From contig NZ_JADYUI010000002.1 in NCBI RefSeq assembly GCF_021531695.1, positions 62,001 through 126,000 on the forward strand: 64,000 nt of DNA. Direction: 5' to 3'. Shown piece after piece: positions 44,820-53,751 of this stretch. The position numbers and the translations under genes were made by a program. Position 1 is the stretch's first letter, and every line of letters begins with the position of its first letter. Below the pieces are notes generated by a model that was not told the origin of the DNA, did no database searches, and saw only the letters and a program-made list of their open reading frames with translations. The DNA is from Roseburia hominis. GTDB taxonomy: Bacteria; Bacillota; Clostridia; Lachnospirales; Lachnospiraceae.

Positions 44820-44990
44820 ATTTTTATTCCCGCTCTCCGGGTATTGGGATTCACCGGTTATTCTCACGGTTGAGTAGTTACCGTTCTTTTACGCCTGCGG
44901 AAAAAGGCATATAAAAACAGGACTACCGAAGGAACTTACTTAGCGTCACCTCTGCGCCGTTCAGTTTATAGATTCCGGTTGTCCTGTAAT
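44820..44990 (-). ncRNA. Structured RNA upstream of the GP20 scaffold gene (GP20-a/b-like context)
   Basis: The gap of nearly 300 bases between a small gene and the scaffold gene is highly structured on the minus strand. A domain opens with ACAGGAC (44987-44981) and closes with GTCCTGT (44923-44917), enclosing CCGGAA/TTCCTTCGG. Downstream are hairpins ACGGT/ACCGT and CCGG/CCGG near the scaffold start. RNA motifs named GP20-a and GP20-b are known upstream of GP20 genes in phages of gut Firmicutes; the position matches, but I cannot align the consensus. Confidence 0.6.
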
Positions 44991-45012
44991 TATTGATTTT
45001 GAGTACAAAAAT

Positions 45013-45036
45013 ACCACAAACCGTATGGCCTGTGGT
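45013..45036 (-). terminator. Hairpin 3' of the cysteine-rich small gene
   Basis: ACCACAAACCGTATGGCCTGTGGT with minus-strand ATTTTTGT after it. It may attenuate transcription between the minor-head and capsid modules, just ahead of the structured RNA. Confidence 0.55.
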
Positions 45037-45091
45037 TATTATAATCATGGTATGTTTTCTTTCATTGTTTTCAAAAATTCTTTCACATTCT

Positions 45092-45247
45092 CTATCTGAC
45101 TTTTACAAACACAACTCCATTGTTGCATATATCGCCATCTCTTTTTTCTTTCTCTAAAACTTCTTTTGGTATCCCATCCGGATATGCATCGCAAACCATT
45201 CCTTTTTTTACATTCTTGCATCTTAAGCAATGTGGTATTCGTATCAT
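45092..45247 (-). CDS. Small cysteine-motif phage protein
   Basis: 51 aa: MIRIPHCLRCKNVKKGMVCD then AYPDGIPKEVL and DICNNGVVF. The spaced cysteines (CLRC, C, C) suggest a zinc knuckle. Genes with this HCxxC-C-AYPdGIP pattern recur next to minor head genes in Firmicutes phages. The ATG overlaps the stop of the minor head gene (TAATG). The 61-codon open frame in another phase over the same bases is a shadow. Confidence 0.7.
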   Translation of the reverse strand: MIRIPHCLRCKNVKKGMVCDAYPDGIPKEVLEKEKRDGDICNNGVVFVKVR

Positions 45248-46848
45248 TATTTTCTCCACCTTTCGATATATGTTTCTACCAACTCTTTGGCTTTTTCTGG
45301 AACTTCCTCTCCATTTCGCAATCTTACAAAAGCCTCTGCAATTGTTTCAAAGCCATCATTCGCAATATCAGAATAACCCGATACACCTGGAACATACTCT
45401 TTTTCAATCGTTTTCATAAAATCTGAAAACTCATCAGAATTCTGTATATGCTGTCCGGTCATTACATGTGCCATCTCATGGATTATATGATCCTCTATAT
45501 TTTTCCCGGCAAAGTACCCGACTCTATATCCTTCCGAAACAACATCTTCAAAACCAGAGAAGTCAAATCCACTATTCACCACAAAAACTGCTTCATGCAT
45601 TCCATCGTTATCTATGTATCTACAAAAATATGGCGTATCTGGCTTTTCATTACCCAAATTCTCTACTAATATCTTACTCAAACGAATATTATATTCATTT
45701 TCTATTACATCAATGCCTTTCTGCATACTGTTGAGAATATCTGTTGTAATTCCAGTTGCGTTTCTTATTTCTCTCGGAATTTTTATTTCTTTTATTATAT
45801 CAGATTTCTTAGGAGTTTCCACAAAAGAATCTTTCCATTCATTATATGTCATGTCAGCCGGCACATAATAGGTTTTCCCATCCGCTCCGCGTGCTGCCCT
45901 TTCTTCATCCTGCGTAAACTCATCATTAAAATATGGGCAAGTGCAGCCACGGCAGTTCGGATGGAACGGCGGCGCTGTGACACCAATCTGAAATTCAGAC
46001 ATTGGATAGTGCTTTCCGTCCATATCTCCGCATATGCCGCATGTGTGGGAATCCAGAGTCTCAACGACTTCAAATTCCTCTACACCTAGGTCAATCATAC
46101 AATCCTTCCTTGCTTTATTCGCAAATGCTGCAGATTCCGTCATAACCAGCCGCCCTGCCTGTGCTTTTGACACATCCATCTCTTTTGTAATCTCTTTGAT
46201 GGCTCTGTCCGGCGGCTCTCCGGTGATGCACATCCGGGATAAGCTGTTATGCATATTATTGATTAGCTTTGTCTTACTTTCCCATAAACGGTCGGAAAAG
46301 TTCTTTTCATCCACCGCCCACGGCTTACTTACTATCTTCTCGACGTAATCTGGATTCAGCTTCTGAATGTTCGTTCCTACTCCTATTCCCTTTTGGATTT
46401 CAAAGGCTGTATGGTAAAAATCATTGGAATATACGCTCTGAATATGCTTGTCTATGCTGTCAATGCAGTTTCCATAGAGTTTTTCCATTTCGTGCTGCGT
46501 TTCTATCTTTAATGCTTCTAAACGGCTGATATGCACCCTTGCAGATGCATTTTCGAGTTGCTTTTCCCATGCCCCGCTTACCTCATTTTCCTTTGCGTAT
46601 TTGATATAATCGTCGACATTCCACTGAAATTCTTTCAGCTCACCTTTGTCGAGCATCTTCCGCGCTTCCTGCATTGATACGCCGTTATTATTTGCAAGGC
46701 GCTGATACCAGGCATTGATTTTCCCATCGATGGCGGCAAGTGACCTGTCAAACTGTTCTTGGATTTCCTGCGCCTTTTTTAATGATGTGTCGTGTTGCGC
46801 CTCTTCCATCTGTTTAAAACGCTCTTTCCAGTATTCTCCGTCTTTCAA
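45247..46848 (-). CDS. Minor head protein (SPP1 gp7-like) fused to a zincin-like C-terminal domain
   Basis: 533 aa, TTG start. The N-terminal 330 residues are the minor head/gp7 family: helical start, then VETLDSHTCGICGDMDGKHY and PPFHPNCRGCTCPYF. Residues about 360-533 are extra: HEMAHVM at 457-463 gives the HExxH zinc motif, followed by GFETIAEAF (about 500-506) offering a third glutamate ligand, in the style of gluzincins. Proteins at this position can be packaged and injected, so a delivered protease is possible. Known fusions here include nucleases and toxins; this one is not among those I recognise. Confidence 0.85.
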   Translation of the reverse strand: MKDGEYWKERFKQMEEAQHDTSLKKAQEIQEQFDRSLAAIDGKINAWYQRLANNNGVSMQEARKMLDKGELKEFQWNVDDYIKYAKENEVSGAWEKQLENASARVHISRLEALKIETQHEMEKLYGNCIDSIDKHIQSVYSNDFYHTAFEIQKGIGVGTNIQKLNPDYVEKIVSKPWAVDEKNFSDRLWESKTKLINNMHNSLSRMCITGEPPDRAIKEITKEMDVSKAQAGRLVMTESAAFANKARKDCMIDLGVEEFEVVETLDSHTCGICGDMDGKHYPMSEFQIGVTAPPFHPNCRGCTCPYFNDEFTQDEERAARGADGKTYYVPADMTYNEWKDSFVETPKKSDIIKEIKIPREIRNATGITTDILNSMQKGIDVIENEYNIRLSKILVENLGNEKPDTPYFCRYIDNDGMHEAVFVVNSGFDFSGFEDVVSEGYRVGYFAGKNIEDHIIHEMAHVMTGQHIQNSDEFSDFMKTIEKEYVPGVSGYSDIANDGFETIAEAFVRLRNGEEVPEKAKELVETYIERWRK

Positions 46849-46909
46849 GTCGCCACCACCTTTCTAAAAATGCGTACAAAAAAGACAGGGGTGTTATTCC
46901 CTGCCATTT

Positions 46910-47272
46910 CTATAAGCAACCAACTTCTTCAAACGCTTTCTGCATCTTCGGGAACTGTGTTGCTATCCAGTCAACCATTTCTTCATTTTTTGCCCATCCG
47001 CAATTCGGAACGCTTGTGTTATCAGTCAATCCGCTTTCATTCAGAAATGCATGTGTAATCTCATGTCTAAGTGTTTTCTTTCTAAATGTTTCCTGCGCCG
47101 CAGTTGAATCGATATCGACAAATTCTTTTTCGCTCATGTCTGCAACAACAATCAGCTTCAATTCTTCGTCGCAATATCCGCACCACTGGTTATTTTTCAT
47201 TTTTTCATCTTCTGAAATCTTGTGTGTTTCAATCGTGTATTCAGTTCCCAGTATCTCTATTTTCTTTACCAT
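46910..47272 (-). CDS. HEITH-motif zincin-like phage protein
   Basis: 120 aa from the ATG with AGGAGG upstream. LRHEITHAFLNESGL supplies HExxH at about 70-74, and NEEMVDWIATQF a possible third ligand; this resembles ImmA/IrrE-type folds without a repressor-binding tail. Similar genes lie between portal and minor head genes in Clostridia phages. It overlaps the end of the portal gene. Substrate unknown. Confidence 0.75.
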   Translation of the reverse strand: MVKKIEILGTEYTIETHKISEDEKMKNNQWCGYCDEELKLIVVADMSEKEFVDIDSTAAQETFRKKTLRHEITHAFLNESGLTDNTSVPNCGWAKNEEMVDWIATQFPKMQKAFEEVGCL

Positions 47273-48641
47273 CTGCAGCCTCCTGTTTTTTATTAAAAAC
47301 ACCAGAATAGGTTTCTTCTTTTTCCTGTTCTTCTTGCTCTTCTTTTTCTAATTGCCTCAGTTCCGCATCCACATCTTCAACCAACGGATGATTTTTAAGT
47401 ATTGTCTTTTTACTTACAATACCGACCGAATCCTTACAGATCTGTGCCTGTTCGGTGTCGTTCTTAATGCAGGTTCGTGTCCACGTCTGAATGATGGTTC
47501 CGCACTCAATTCCTTTGCTCTTACAAATCGCCCGGACAAGCCGTGAAAATCCAAGCCGAAACTCTGTTTCCATCAGCCCTGTTTTCATCTCAAGCAGGGA
47601 ATACATAAATTTCAACGCTTCGCCCGACTGGTTCCCGAAGCTCTCTGGTTGCGGGTCAAATCCCTGTCCCTGTTCAAATATTGCCTTTCTGGTTGCATCC
47701 AGCACACTGTTTCTGGCTTCTATCGGTATTTCGATGTTCAGCGTGCTTACTCCCGGCTTTCCGTCATCGTCAGCATCTAGCTTGATTGCCTTATATTTCT
47801 TCAAGTCCTGCAAGAACCCATTCAATTCAGTACCGCCATAACCGGACAGAACAAAGATAAGTTCCTGCACATCGTCCAAATCATTGATAAAACCGCTGAA
47901 TACCTTGTCATAAACGTCAATCAGAGGCTTAATATTCTTCAAATCGTCTGTATGGACATTATTATTGAAGAACGGAATAAAAGGAACCTCTCCGAAGTCG
48001 TGCCGGTAATAATCAATCATTTCTCCATTGTTTTCCGGATTAACGAACATATTATAGTATTCCAGCCCGTCGTCCACATTCATTCCGTTGTTCCTGCGGA
48101 ACGCCTGGCACTCGGTATCAGTCCAGTACTCGTAAATGGTAGATGTATCTCCGGTATCTTCGTCAATGCTTTCGTATACCCTAAAAACACCAATCAGCCG
48201 CCGCTTTAATCCTTTATCCCACACCGGAATAATTTGCTTACTATCGACAACTGCCCACTCAAAGCCATTGTCTCCTTGCCAGTAATGTACCCATGCCACA
48301 GTGCAATTCGCGGCATTTACACATAATTCCATGCAGTTCTTTGCGTATTCGTCTCCAAGTGCTTCTGTAATGTGTTTATTCGCACCTGTATTGCCTACAT
48401 CAAAGAGCGGCGGTGCAGTAAATGCATAAGATGCTTTCTGGTTTACAATCAATCCGTGAAAGTTCCGCGGAATCCTGTTGTCCGCATTTCTTATTGGACT
48501 ATCGTCCTTATCGTCCTTTGGTTTAAAAAGAATATCGGTCTCATTGCGATAGTAGCGTTCCGCTATTGCCGCTCTCCGCATAAATTCGGAATGCCCAGGC
48601 TGATATTTTTTAATCAGTTTTTTCATTTCTTCAAGTTCCAT
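47241..48641 (-). CDS. Portal protein (SPP1 gp6-like)
   Basis: 466 aa. RRAAIAERYYRNETDILFKP, RNFHGLIVNQKASYAFTAPP and GQGFDPQPESFGNQSGEALK are SPP1 gp6-family landmarks. It forms the dodecameric DNA gate in the capsid. AGAGGTGAG precedes the ATG; the C-terminus is Glu/Lys-rich. Confidence 0.93.
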   Translation of the reverse strand: MELEEMKKLIKKYQPGHSEFMRRAAIAERYYRNETDILFKPKDDKDDSPIRNADNRIPRNFHGLIVNQKASYAFTAPPLFDVGNTGANKHITEALGDEYAKNCMELCVNAANCTVAWVHYWQGDNGFEWAVVDSKQIIPVWDKGLKRRLIGVFRVYESIDEDTGDTSTIYEYWTDTECQAFRRNNGMNVDDGLEYYNMFVNPENNGEMIDYYRHDFGEVPFIPFFNNNVHTDDLKNIKPLIDVYDKVFSGFINDLDDVQELIFVLSGYGGTELNGFLQDLKKYKAIKLDADDDGKPGVSTLNIEIPIEARNSVLDATRKAIFEQGQGFDPQPESFGNQSGEALKFMYSLLEMKTGLMETEFRLGFSRLVRAICKSKGIECGTIIQTWTRTCIKNDTEQAQICKDSVGIVSKKTILKNHPLVEDVDAELRQLEKEEQEEQEKEETYSGVFNKKQEAADGKENRDTGN

Positions 48642-48651
48642 TGTCTCACCT

Positions 48652-49863
48652 CTATTTCAATACGCTCATGCCGCCTTTATTTTCGTCCGTATAGATTGCG
48701 TACCGGATTGCATCCATAACATCATCAAACTGCTTCACCGGTTCTCCAGTCGTTTCATTCCACACGTACATATATATTTCTTCTTTAAATCTCACAACAT
48801 CATCAACAATTCGTAGCTTCTTCTGCTTGTAAAGTTGCGCCACACGCTCAATGCCGCTAAGAACAGATTTATTTGCATTTCTGGCTCTTAAACCATTCTT
48901 CTTAAACTTCTTTACATATTCCGGTCGCGCTGAATCACAGTAAAATGGTATATCTCCATACTGTTTTTTTATTGCAAGCGCATTTTCAAGCCAAAAATCT
49001 ATTTCCTCGAACTGTTTAGCTATCTCTTCTATCAGGTAGTATGTTCCGGTATCATCAACTCCCAAAAGTACAATTGCACCGAAGTGCTCATATCCCCAGT
49101 CAACTCCGGCTATGAACCTTACAAAGTTTACCTTTTTTAGTTCCTCGCGGCTGATGTAATGGATGTTAATATCGAAGTCCTTGTATACTGCCCCCTCGCC
49201 CATCACCCACAGACCATTTATATTTCGGTCATAAAACATACCGGACGGAGTTGTTTCTTTCATGTTTTGCCGGTATCGTTCGCTTAAAAAAGTGTTATCG
49301 TCAAGCTTATACTGTACTTGCTTTATCGTTTTGCCGTCCGCTTTATCGATATAGTCTTTTTTTAGCCAATGCTCGGGGTTGTCCGGATTGGTGTCAATTA
49401 ACATCCTTGCGCCGGATCCAGAGCATCTCGACTTTATCTCGTCAAAGACTTCCTGCCTTGCCATTGTAGCTTCGTTTATGTATGCGCCGTAAGCCGTCAT
49501 GCCACGAATGCGCCCGAGGTCGTTTATTTTGGAGTGACCGAAGCAACATACTTGTACGCCGAATAGCTTAAATCTGTTGAATTTGTCAAAATGAAATTCT
49601 ATTCCATATTTGTTGGATAACTCTATTAGAATATTGCGGTTAATCGCTCCTAAATCTGAACCTGCAAGAATATATTGAGGATTTTCAACCCCTTGTTCTG
49701 CCGCAATTCGTTTTATTCTGCGTAACTCATATAGAAAAAGGTCATTATCTAACACAGTCTTGCCGGTTCGCTTTGCTCCGTGGTTAATGAGCATAAAGTA
49801 GTCATTGTTCACTGCAAACCGGAACGTATCTAATTGTTTAGGCGTATATAGATTATTCAGCAT
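48652..49863 (-). CDS. Terminase large subunit (PBSX type)
   Basis: 403 aa. Packaging ATPase with [17 protein letters not shown] (Walker A-like), and nuclease domain with [20 protein letters not shown] and [20 protein letters not shown]. These are the PBSX XtmB landmarks. It overlaps the 3' end of the small-subunit gene by 11 bases. Confidence 0.95.
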   Translation of the reverse strand: MLNNLYTPKQLDTFRFAVNNDYFMLINHGAKRTGKTVLDNDLFLYELRRIKRIAAEQGVENPQYILAGSDLGAINRNILIELSNKYGIEFHFDKFNRFKLFGVQVCCFGHSKINDLGRIRGMTAYGAYINEATMARQEVFDEIKSRCSGSGARMLIDTNPDNPEHWLKKDYIDKADGKTIKQVQYKLDDNTFLSERYRQNMKETTPSGMFYDRNINGLWVMGEGAVYKDFDINIHYISREELKKVNFVRFIAGVDWGYEHFGAIVLLGVDDTGTYYLIEEIAKQFEEIDFWLENALAIKKQYGDIPFYCDSARPEYVKKFKKNGLRARNANKSVLSGIERVAQLYKQKKLRIVDDVVRFKEEIYMYVWNETTGEPVKQFDDVMDAIRYAIYTDENKGGMSVLK

Positions 49864-50662
49864 CTTTCAACGCACCCTCAATCTGTTCAAACAGCTTATC
49901 CAGTTTATCTTCCTTATCATCCTTGCCTGCATCTGCCTTAGCTTTCAGAACGGCAATTTCCGCTTTTTGCTTTTCAGTTGCCATATCCATGTGATTTGCA
50001 AGCCAGTCAAGTGCTTTCATCCGGTCGGCTAGTTTTATCTTCGCGCCATCTTTCCCTTTGGAAACTTCGGAAATCAGCGTTCCGTCCACCGCATTGCTAT
50101 CTTTTAAGTTCACATAGCTGTACTGGACTTCTTCGCCTGTATCTGGATCATTAAATGTTCCGTTGCCAAACTCCACATAGTCCGTCATGTCCGCAAACGC
50201 AATATCCATGTACTTTTGAAAGATATCTGTTTCGCTTAGAAACTCTCGGTTAAGCCGTTCTTGCTTTAATCGGAGAATTTCTGCTTTTACCCTAGCGTTC
50301 CCAAGCAGTCTCGGGCCATTCACAACTGCGGTAGCATATTCACAGCCATATGCTTTCTGGTATGCTTTGGTCGCATTGAAGCACCGGATATAATAAATAC
50401 AAAAAAGCCGTTGCTTATCGTTCAATTCGGTATTACTCATTACCTCTTTGACTTCTTCCGCAACCGCTTCTTTTTCGCATCCTGCACCTGTATTATTTTG
50501 TGTGCACCCTTTTTCATTTTGTGTGCACCCCTTTTTTCTATTCCAGTTGTACCTTTTTTTCCAACTCTTTACAGTGTTTATTGATACTCCATACTTATCT
50601 GCAATGTCTTTATATTTCATTCCAGACATATAATCTTTTTCGGCGGATTCGTTTTTATTCAT
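49853..50662 (-). CDS. Terminase small subunit (XtmA type)
   Basis: 269 aa. N-terminal helix-turn-helix [20 protein letters not shown] with KSWKKRYNW, a linker carrying an in-frame duplication ([14 protein letters not shown]; 50493-50535 in DNA), then the oligomerisation core [20 protein letters not shown] and a helical C-terminus. It picks the packaging site. GGCGGTG sits eight bases before the ATG. Confidence 0.92.
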   Translation of the reverse strand: MNKNESAEKDYMSGMKYKDIADKYGVSINTVKSWKKRYNWNRKKGCTQNEKGCTQNNTGAGCEKEAVAEEVKEVMSNTELNDKQRLFCIYYIRCFNATKAYQKAYGCEYATAVVNGPRLLGNARVKAEILRLKQERLNREFLSETDIFQKYMDIAFADMTDYVEFGNGTFNDPDTGEEVQYSYVNLKDSNAVDGTLISEVSKGKDGAKIKLADRMKALDWLANHMDMATEKQKAEIAVLKAKADAGKDDKEDKLDKLFEQIEGALKDAE

Positions 50663-50786
50663 TTCTATCACCGCCTACTTCTTTTAGGTCTTTGGCTATT
50701 AGTTGACTTGCAATCTCAACTAATTTCATGCCGCCCTCATACATCTTATGTGCTTTCTCTACTTTCTCGTTTGGACTTCTCGCCAA
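50655..50786 (-). CDS. Truncated second copy of a terminase small-subunit N-terminus
   Basis: 43 codons from a TTG: (M)[20 protein letters not shown] then LVEIASQL, closely matching the usual N-terminus of small terminases. The recognition helix and TVxxWK motif are missing and the frame drifts to [15 protein letters not shown]. It overlaps the ATG of the full gene. Either a small functional leader ORF or the remains of a duplicated/displaced N-terminus. Confidence 0.55.
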   Translation of the reverse strand: MARSPNEKVEKAHKMYEGGMKLVEIASQLIAKDLKEVGGDRNE

Positions 50787-50883
50787 ATCTATCACCCTCT
50801 TGTTTCTTTTTTCGTCTATATTCTTTCATAACGTGCGCGATAGCCTTTTCCGCGGTCGGGTCACTGTATTTTTCCTTATTCAT
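50746..50883 (-). CDS. Small basic phage protein upstream of terminase
   Basis: 45 aa: MNKEKYSDPTAEKAIAHVMK then [27 protein letters not shown] seven bases before the ATG. It overlaps the truncated terminase ORF in another frame. A GC-rich hairpin (GGCGGCTCC/GGAGCCGC, 50908-50937) stands ahead of it. Function unknown. Confidence 0.6.
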   Translation of the reverse strand: MNKEKYSDPTAEKAIAHVMKEYRRKKKQEGDRFGEKSKRESREST

Positions 50884-51045
50884 TCTTTTTCTCCTTTCTG
50901 GGAGGTAGCGGCTCCCCTAAGTTTCATGGAGCCGCCGAGAACATACATCAAAAAAGCGCAAGGATTTATTTCCTCACGCTTTCTACTTCTACATATACAT
51001 ATTAACACTTTAAAAACGAACAATGTGAACAAAACGAACAAACTT

Positions 51046-51468
51046 TTACTTTTCTGCCAAAAATCTTTTCAATTCCATCCGCACACTATTCCCAGTTGCA
51101 TTTCTTCCCATCTTCGTTGCAATCTGTTCCCAGGACAGTCCCTTCATATAGCGGTATAGGATAATTCGCTGCATCCTTACCGGCGCATCATTAAGGCAGC
51201 GCTCCACCCGGAGTTTTATTTTCTCCGCTTTTCTTTTCCGCTCTTGCAAAACAAATTCCTGTGCTTCGATGGCTTTATCATTTCTACTTACCTCTACCGC
51301 TCCTTCGATTTTAAAGGATGTCTGGGAATATGGAAAATCATTCATTGATCCGGTTACTTTATCTATTGCTACGGTGCTGCGTTTCCCCTCCAAACGCTCA
51401 AGTTCCAATTCTGTTTCCTTTACCAGTTCACACGCATCTATGTATTCATCTAATATCTTTTTATTCAC
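51046..51468 (-). CDS. ArpU/RinA-like late transcription regulator
   Basis: 140 aa from a GTG with GGGAGG six bases upstream. Central coiled coil, and a sigma-region-4-like C-terminus RIILYRYMKGLSWEQIATKM then GRNATGNSVRMELKRFL. This layout, between early and terminase genes, is that of ArpU/RinA-type activators that switch on phage packaging and structural genes. Confidence 0.8.
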   Translation of the reverse strand: MNKKILDEYIDACELVKETELELERLEGKRSTVAIDKVTGSMNDFPYSQTSFKIEGAVEVSRNDKAIEAQEFVLQERKRKAEKIKLRVERCLNDAPVRMQRIILYRYMKGLSWEQIATKMGRNATGNSVRMELKRFLAEK

Positions 51469-51616
51469 AGTATACCTCCCATTCCCTGCAAAATTCACGG
51501 CTATACTGTAAACACTATACTAAAAATGTAAAATAATCAATCTGACTAAACGGTATTTATTCGTTTTCTATCTTGATTGTAAAATAAAAAGCCACATACA
51601 TAGATTTCTCTACATT

Positions 51617-51973
51617 TTACCACTCCAATCTCTGACCACAATTACAATAATGACAATTTCTAACATTATTTATGGGCTTATTACAGCACGGGCATATTCC
51701 ACCTTTATCTGTTCCAATCATTAAGAACATTTCCTTTGGTTTCTTCGCCGTCTGCTTCTCCACCGCTTCTCTGCATTCCTCTACCGTTCCGATTTCACGG
51801 TACTGTTGCAATTCCTCAAATCCATTTATGATTGTTTCTGCCTTTTCTTTTCTTCCTGCATAAAGCATCGGACTTACATCCGGTTCTTCCTTTGCGATAT
51901 GGTCTAATGTTACAACCGCATCATCTCTCACATTCTGCATCCACTTAATTGCTTTCTGCTCCTGCTCTGTCAT
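51617..51973 (-). CDS. Phage protein with C-terminal zinc ribbon
   Basis: 118 aa. Helical N-terminus (EQEQKAIKWMQNVRDDAVVT) and a four-cysteine end CPCCNKPINNVRNCHYCNCG. The ATGA overlap with the YopX-like gene indicates coupled translation. No function known. Confidence 0.75.
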   Translation of the reverse strand: MTEQEQKAIKWMQNVRDDAVVTLDHIAKEEPDVSPMLYAGRKEKAETIINGFEELQQYREIGTVEECREAVEKQTAKKPKEMFLMIGTDKGGICPCCNKPINNVRNCHYCNCGQRLEW

Positions 51974-52401
51974 TCTCCCACCTCCAACAGTTCCGGATTG
52001 TCAAACAGATTTCCGCATACTTCAAAATGATTTTTGTCAAATTCGTCAATCGGCTCAATGTCTTTCGAATGATTTTCATTTGTGCAAAATCCGTTGTTAT
52101 GCCACAGAACTCTTTTATATGTTTCATCTTCCGGAAATACATCGTCAAGATGAGCCACCATGATATCATTCTCCCAAATCAGCTTTCCGTTCTTGTCCTT
52201 TAATCCAGTACACTGGCAGATTGTGGATGGATTTATTGGTGGAGCGAACAAGAAACCATCTTCTATAGGTTGTATTCGATACTTAAATTTATCTGTTGCG
52301 GATTCGTTTACCACCAAACATCCAACAACCCACTCTCCTACATTTACATTATTCCCTGTGTATTCAACTATTTTCGCCTTGTATAAATATCTATCGTTCA
52401 T
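51970..52401 (-). CDS. YopX-family phage protein
   Basis: 143 aa from the ATG after GGAGGAATCAG. The N-terminal DRYLYKAKIVEYTG, TICQCTGLKDKNGKLIWEND and CGNLFDNPELL are the YopX family pattern. Function unknown; common in the early or middle regions of Firmicutes phages. Confidence 0.88.
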   Translation of the reverse strand: MNDRYLYKAKIVEYTGNNVNVGEWVVGCLVVNESATDKFKYRIQPIEDGFLFAPPINPSTICQCTGLKDKNGKLIWENDIMVAHLDDVFPEDETYKRVLWHNNGFCTNENHSKDIEPIDEFDKNHFEVCGNLFDNPELLEVGE

Positions 52402-52415
52402 CTGATTCCTCCAAT

Positions 52416-52574
52416 CTACATATATCTGAAATAGCACAGATATAATCTTTGCGTATAATCCAAGCTCCTATCTTCAAGAAGCAACTTAAATTTTTCATCC
52501 GGAAGACACTTTATCTGGATTTTCAGCTTAATCAAAAATACATAAATATTGTTCAACACTTTATATATTCCCAT
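52416..52574 (-). CDS. Small phage protein, unknown
   Basis: 52 aa: MGIYKVLNNIYVFLIKLKIQ then IKCLPDEKFKLLLEDRSLDY. GGAGGAATAGC precedes the ATG, and the gene starts 2 bases after the stop of the gene upstream, so it is likely translated. No family recognised. Confidence 0.6.
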   Translation of the reverse strand: MGIYKVLNNIYVFLIKLKIQIKCLPDEKFKLLLEDRSLDYTQRLYLCYFRYM

Positions 52575-52575
52575 G

Positions 52576-53139
52576 CTATTCCTCCACTTCTGACTGTAGC
52601 CAATTCATAATTCCTTTGTCGCAATTCTTGTGTTTTCCCTCATTTTCTATGTAGCAATCTTTTGTCCCGTAATATTCGCAAAAAGGACAAATAGCGCACA
52701 TTTCTCCGCTAGTAATAAGCGCTGCCAGTTCCTCCATACTCATGGATTTAATGCGGTCAAATTGCGTCATTCTAGTATACTTATCAACTGCATTTTGCTT
52801 ACATCCTTGGCACTCTTTACTTTCTGGACTGCAATGCTCGTACTTACATCCTTTACATCCATCATGTTCCATGCTTTCACAGCAGATGTCGGAGTTTGTC
52901 TTAGTATTCTTACAATCTCTAAGAAATGCTCCTACAACACCACTATCTCTGTCCATAAGGCTCAAATGCTCTTTGGCATCTGCTTTTCTGTAAACGATTA
53001 AAGGATTGCTTCTTCCATTCTTTCTAGCACGCAATACCTCATAAGTTCCCTTTGGCTCTTCAATTTCCCATCCGTCTTTTACAAGCCACTTCTTAAAATC
53101 TTCTAACTTACTGATATGTAATGTATGTCTATTTGCCAT
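52576..53139 (-). CDS. Cysteine-rich phage protein
   Basis: 187 aa. N-terminal EVLRARKNGRSNPLIVYRKA domain, then a cysteine cluster (CCESMEHDGCKGCKYEHC, CQGCKQN) and a C-terminal CAICPFCEYYGTKDCY, suggesting two zinc or iron-sulphur sites. Start chosen at the ATG after GGGAGAGTGAG. Unknown role. Confidence 0.72.
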   Translation of the reverse strand: MANRHTLHISKLEDFKKWLVKDGWEIEEPKGTYEVLRARKNGRSNPLIVYRKADAKEHLSLMDRDSGVVGAFLRDCKNTKTNSDICCESMEHDGCKGCKYEHCSPESKECQGCKQNAVDKYTRMTQFDRIKSMSMEELAALITSGEMCAICPFCEYYGTKDCYIENEGKHKNCDKGIMNWLQSEVEE

Positions 53140-53144
53140 GCTTC

Positions 53145-53705
53145 TCACTCTCCCTTCGGCTCATAACCAGCGCATCCTTCCGCAGCCGGACACTCCTTGC
53201 CGTCATTGATAGGGCAGTCACTTGCGTTGCATACATTAGGCTGATATGGCTCTGGTAGTGGCTGCCATGCGATAACCTCAAACGGAATTTCTTCTCCATC
53301 TGCATCATTCCATCTTTCACCATCATAGCCGACAAAATACGGAAGTATATTTTCGAAATCAGTTTGTGTTGATGGATTGCAGTCCATAACAGTTACTAAA
53401 CATCCGAATGCTTCTTCTGGCATCCTCTCCGATACTGGAATCCAGCCGTTACTCACGACATTTGTGTCGGTACCATCATCCAAAGCACCAAACCAAATCT
53501 TATTCCTGCTCTTACAATACGTTAGCCCACAGCCATTGCATTTCTCATGTTCGCCGTTCGTATTGCATCCAAAGTGTCCGCCCTTGCACCTTTCTGCTTC
53601 TTGCTTTACGATTTCGATTGCATATCTCTTGTTTATACAACCATCGAAAGTATGTTTTTCATCTTCTTCCAACTTCTCAATAATCTTCTCAAATACTTCC
53701 TGCAT
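53145..53705 (-). CDS. DUF551-containing phage protein
   Basis: 186 aa from the ATG with AAAGGAG upstream. N-terminal helix plus a Cys cluster (CKGGHFGCNTNGEHEKCNGC), then DUF551: GWIPVSERMPEEAFGCLVTV and VIAWQPLPEPYQP. The C-terminus has two more cysteine pairs. DUF551 is widespread in phages; function not known. Confidence 0.82.
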   Translation of the reverse strand: MQEVFEKIIEKLEEDEKHTFDGCINKRYAIEIVKQEAERCKGGHFGCNTNGEHEKCNGCGLTYCKSRNKIWFGALDDGTDTNVVSNGWIPVSERMPEEAFGCLVTVMDCNPSTQTDFENILPYFVGYDGERWNDADGEEIPFEVIAWQPLPEPYQPNVCNASDCPINDGKECPAAEGCAGYEPKGE

Positions 53706-53751
53706 ATCTGCTCCTTTCACGCAAACCGGAGCTGTCCGCTCTGCTCTGATT

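Noticed and set aside
45045-45230. 61-codon frame over the small cysteine-motif gene
   Set aside because: The alternative phase (45092-45247) has a start coupled to the upstream stop and a recognisable cysteine pattern.
50490-50540. Tandem TTTTGTGTGCACCC repeats as a CRISPR or packaging site
   Set aside because: Only two copies, in frame, within the small-terminase linker; best explained as a short coding duplication.
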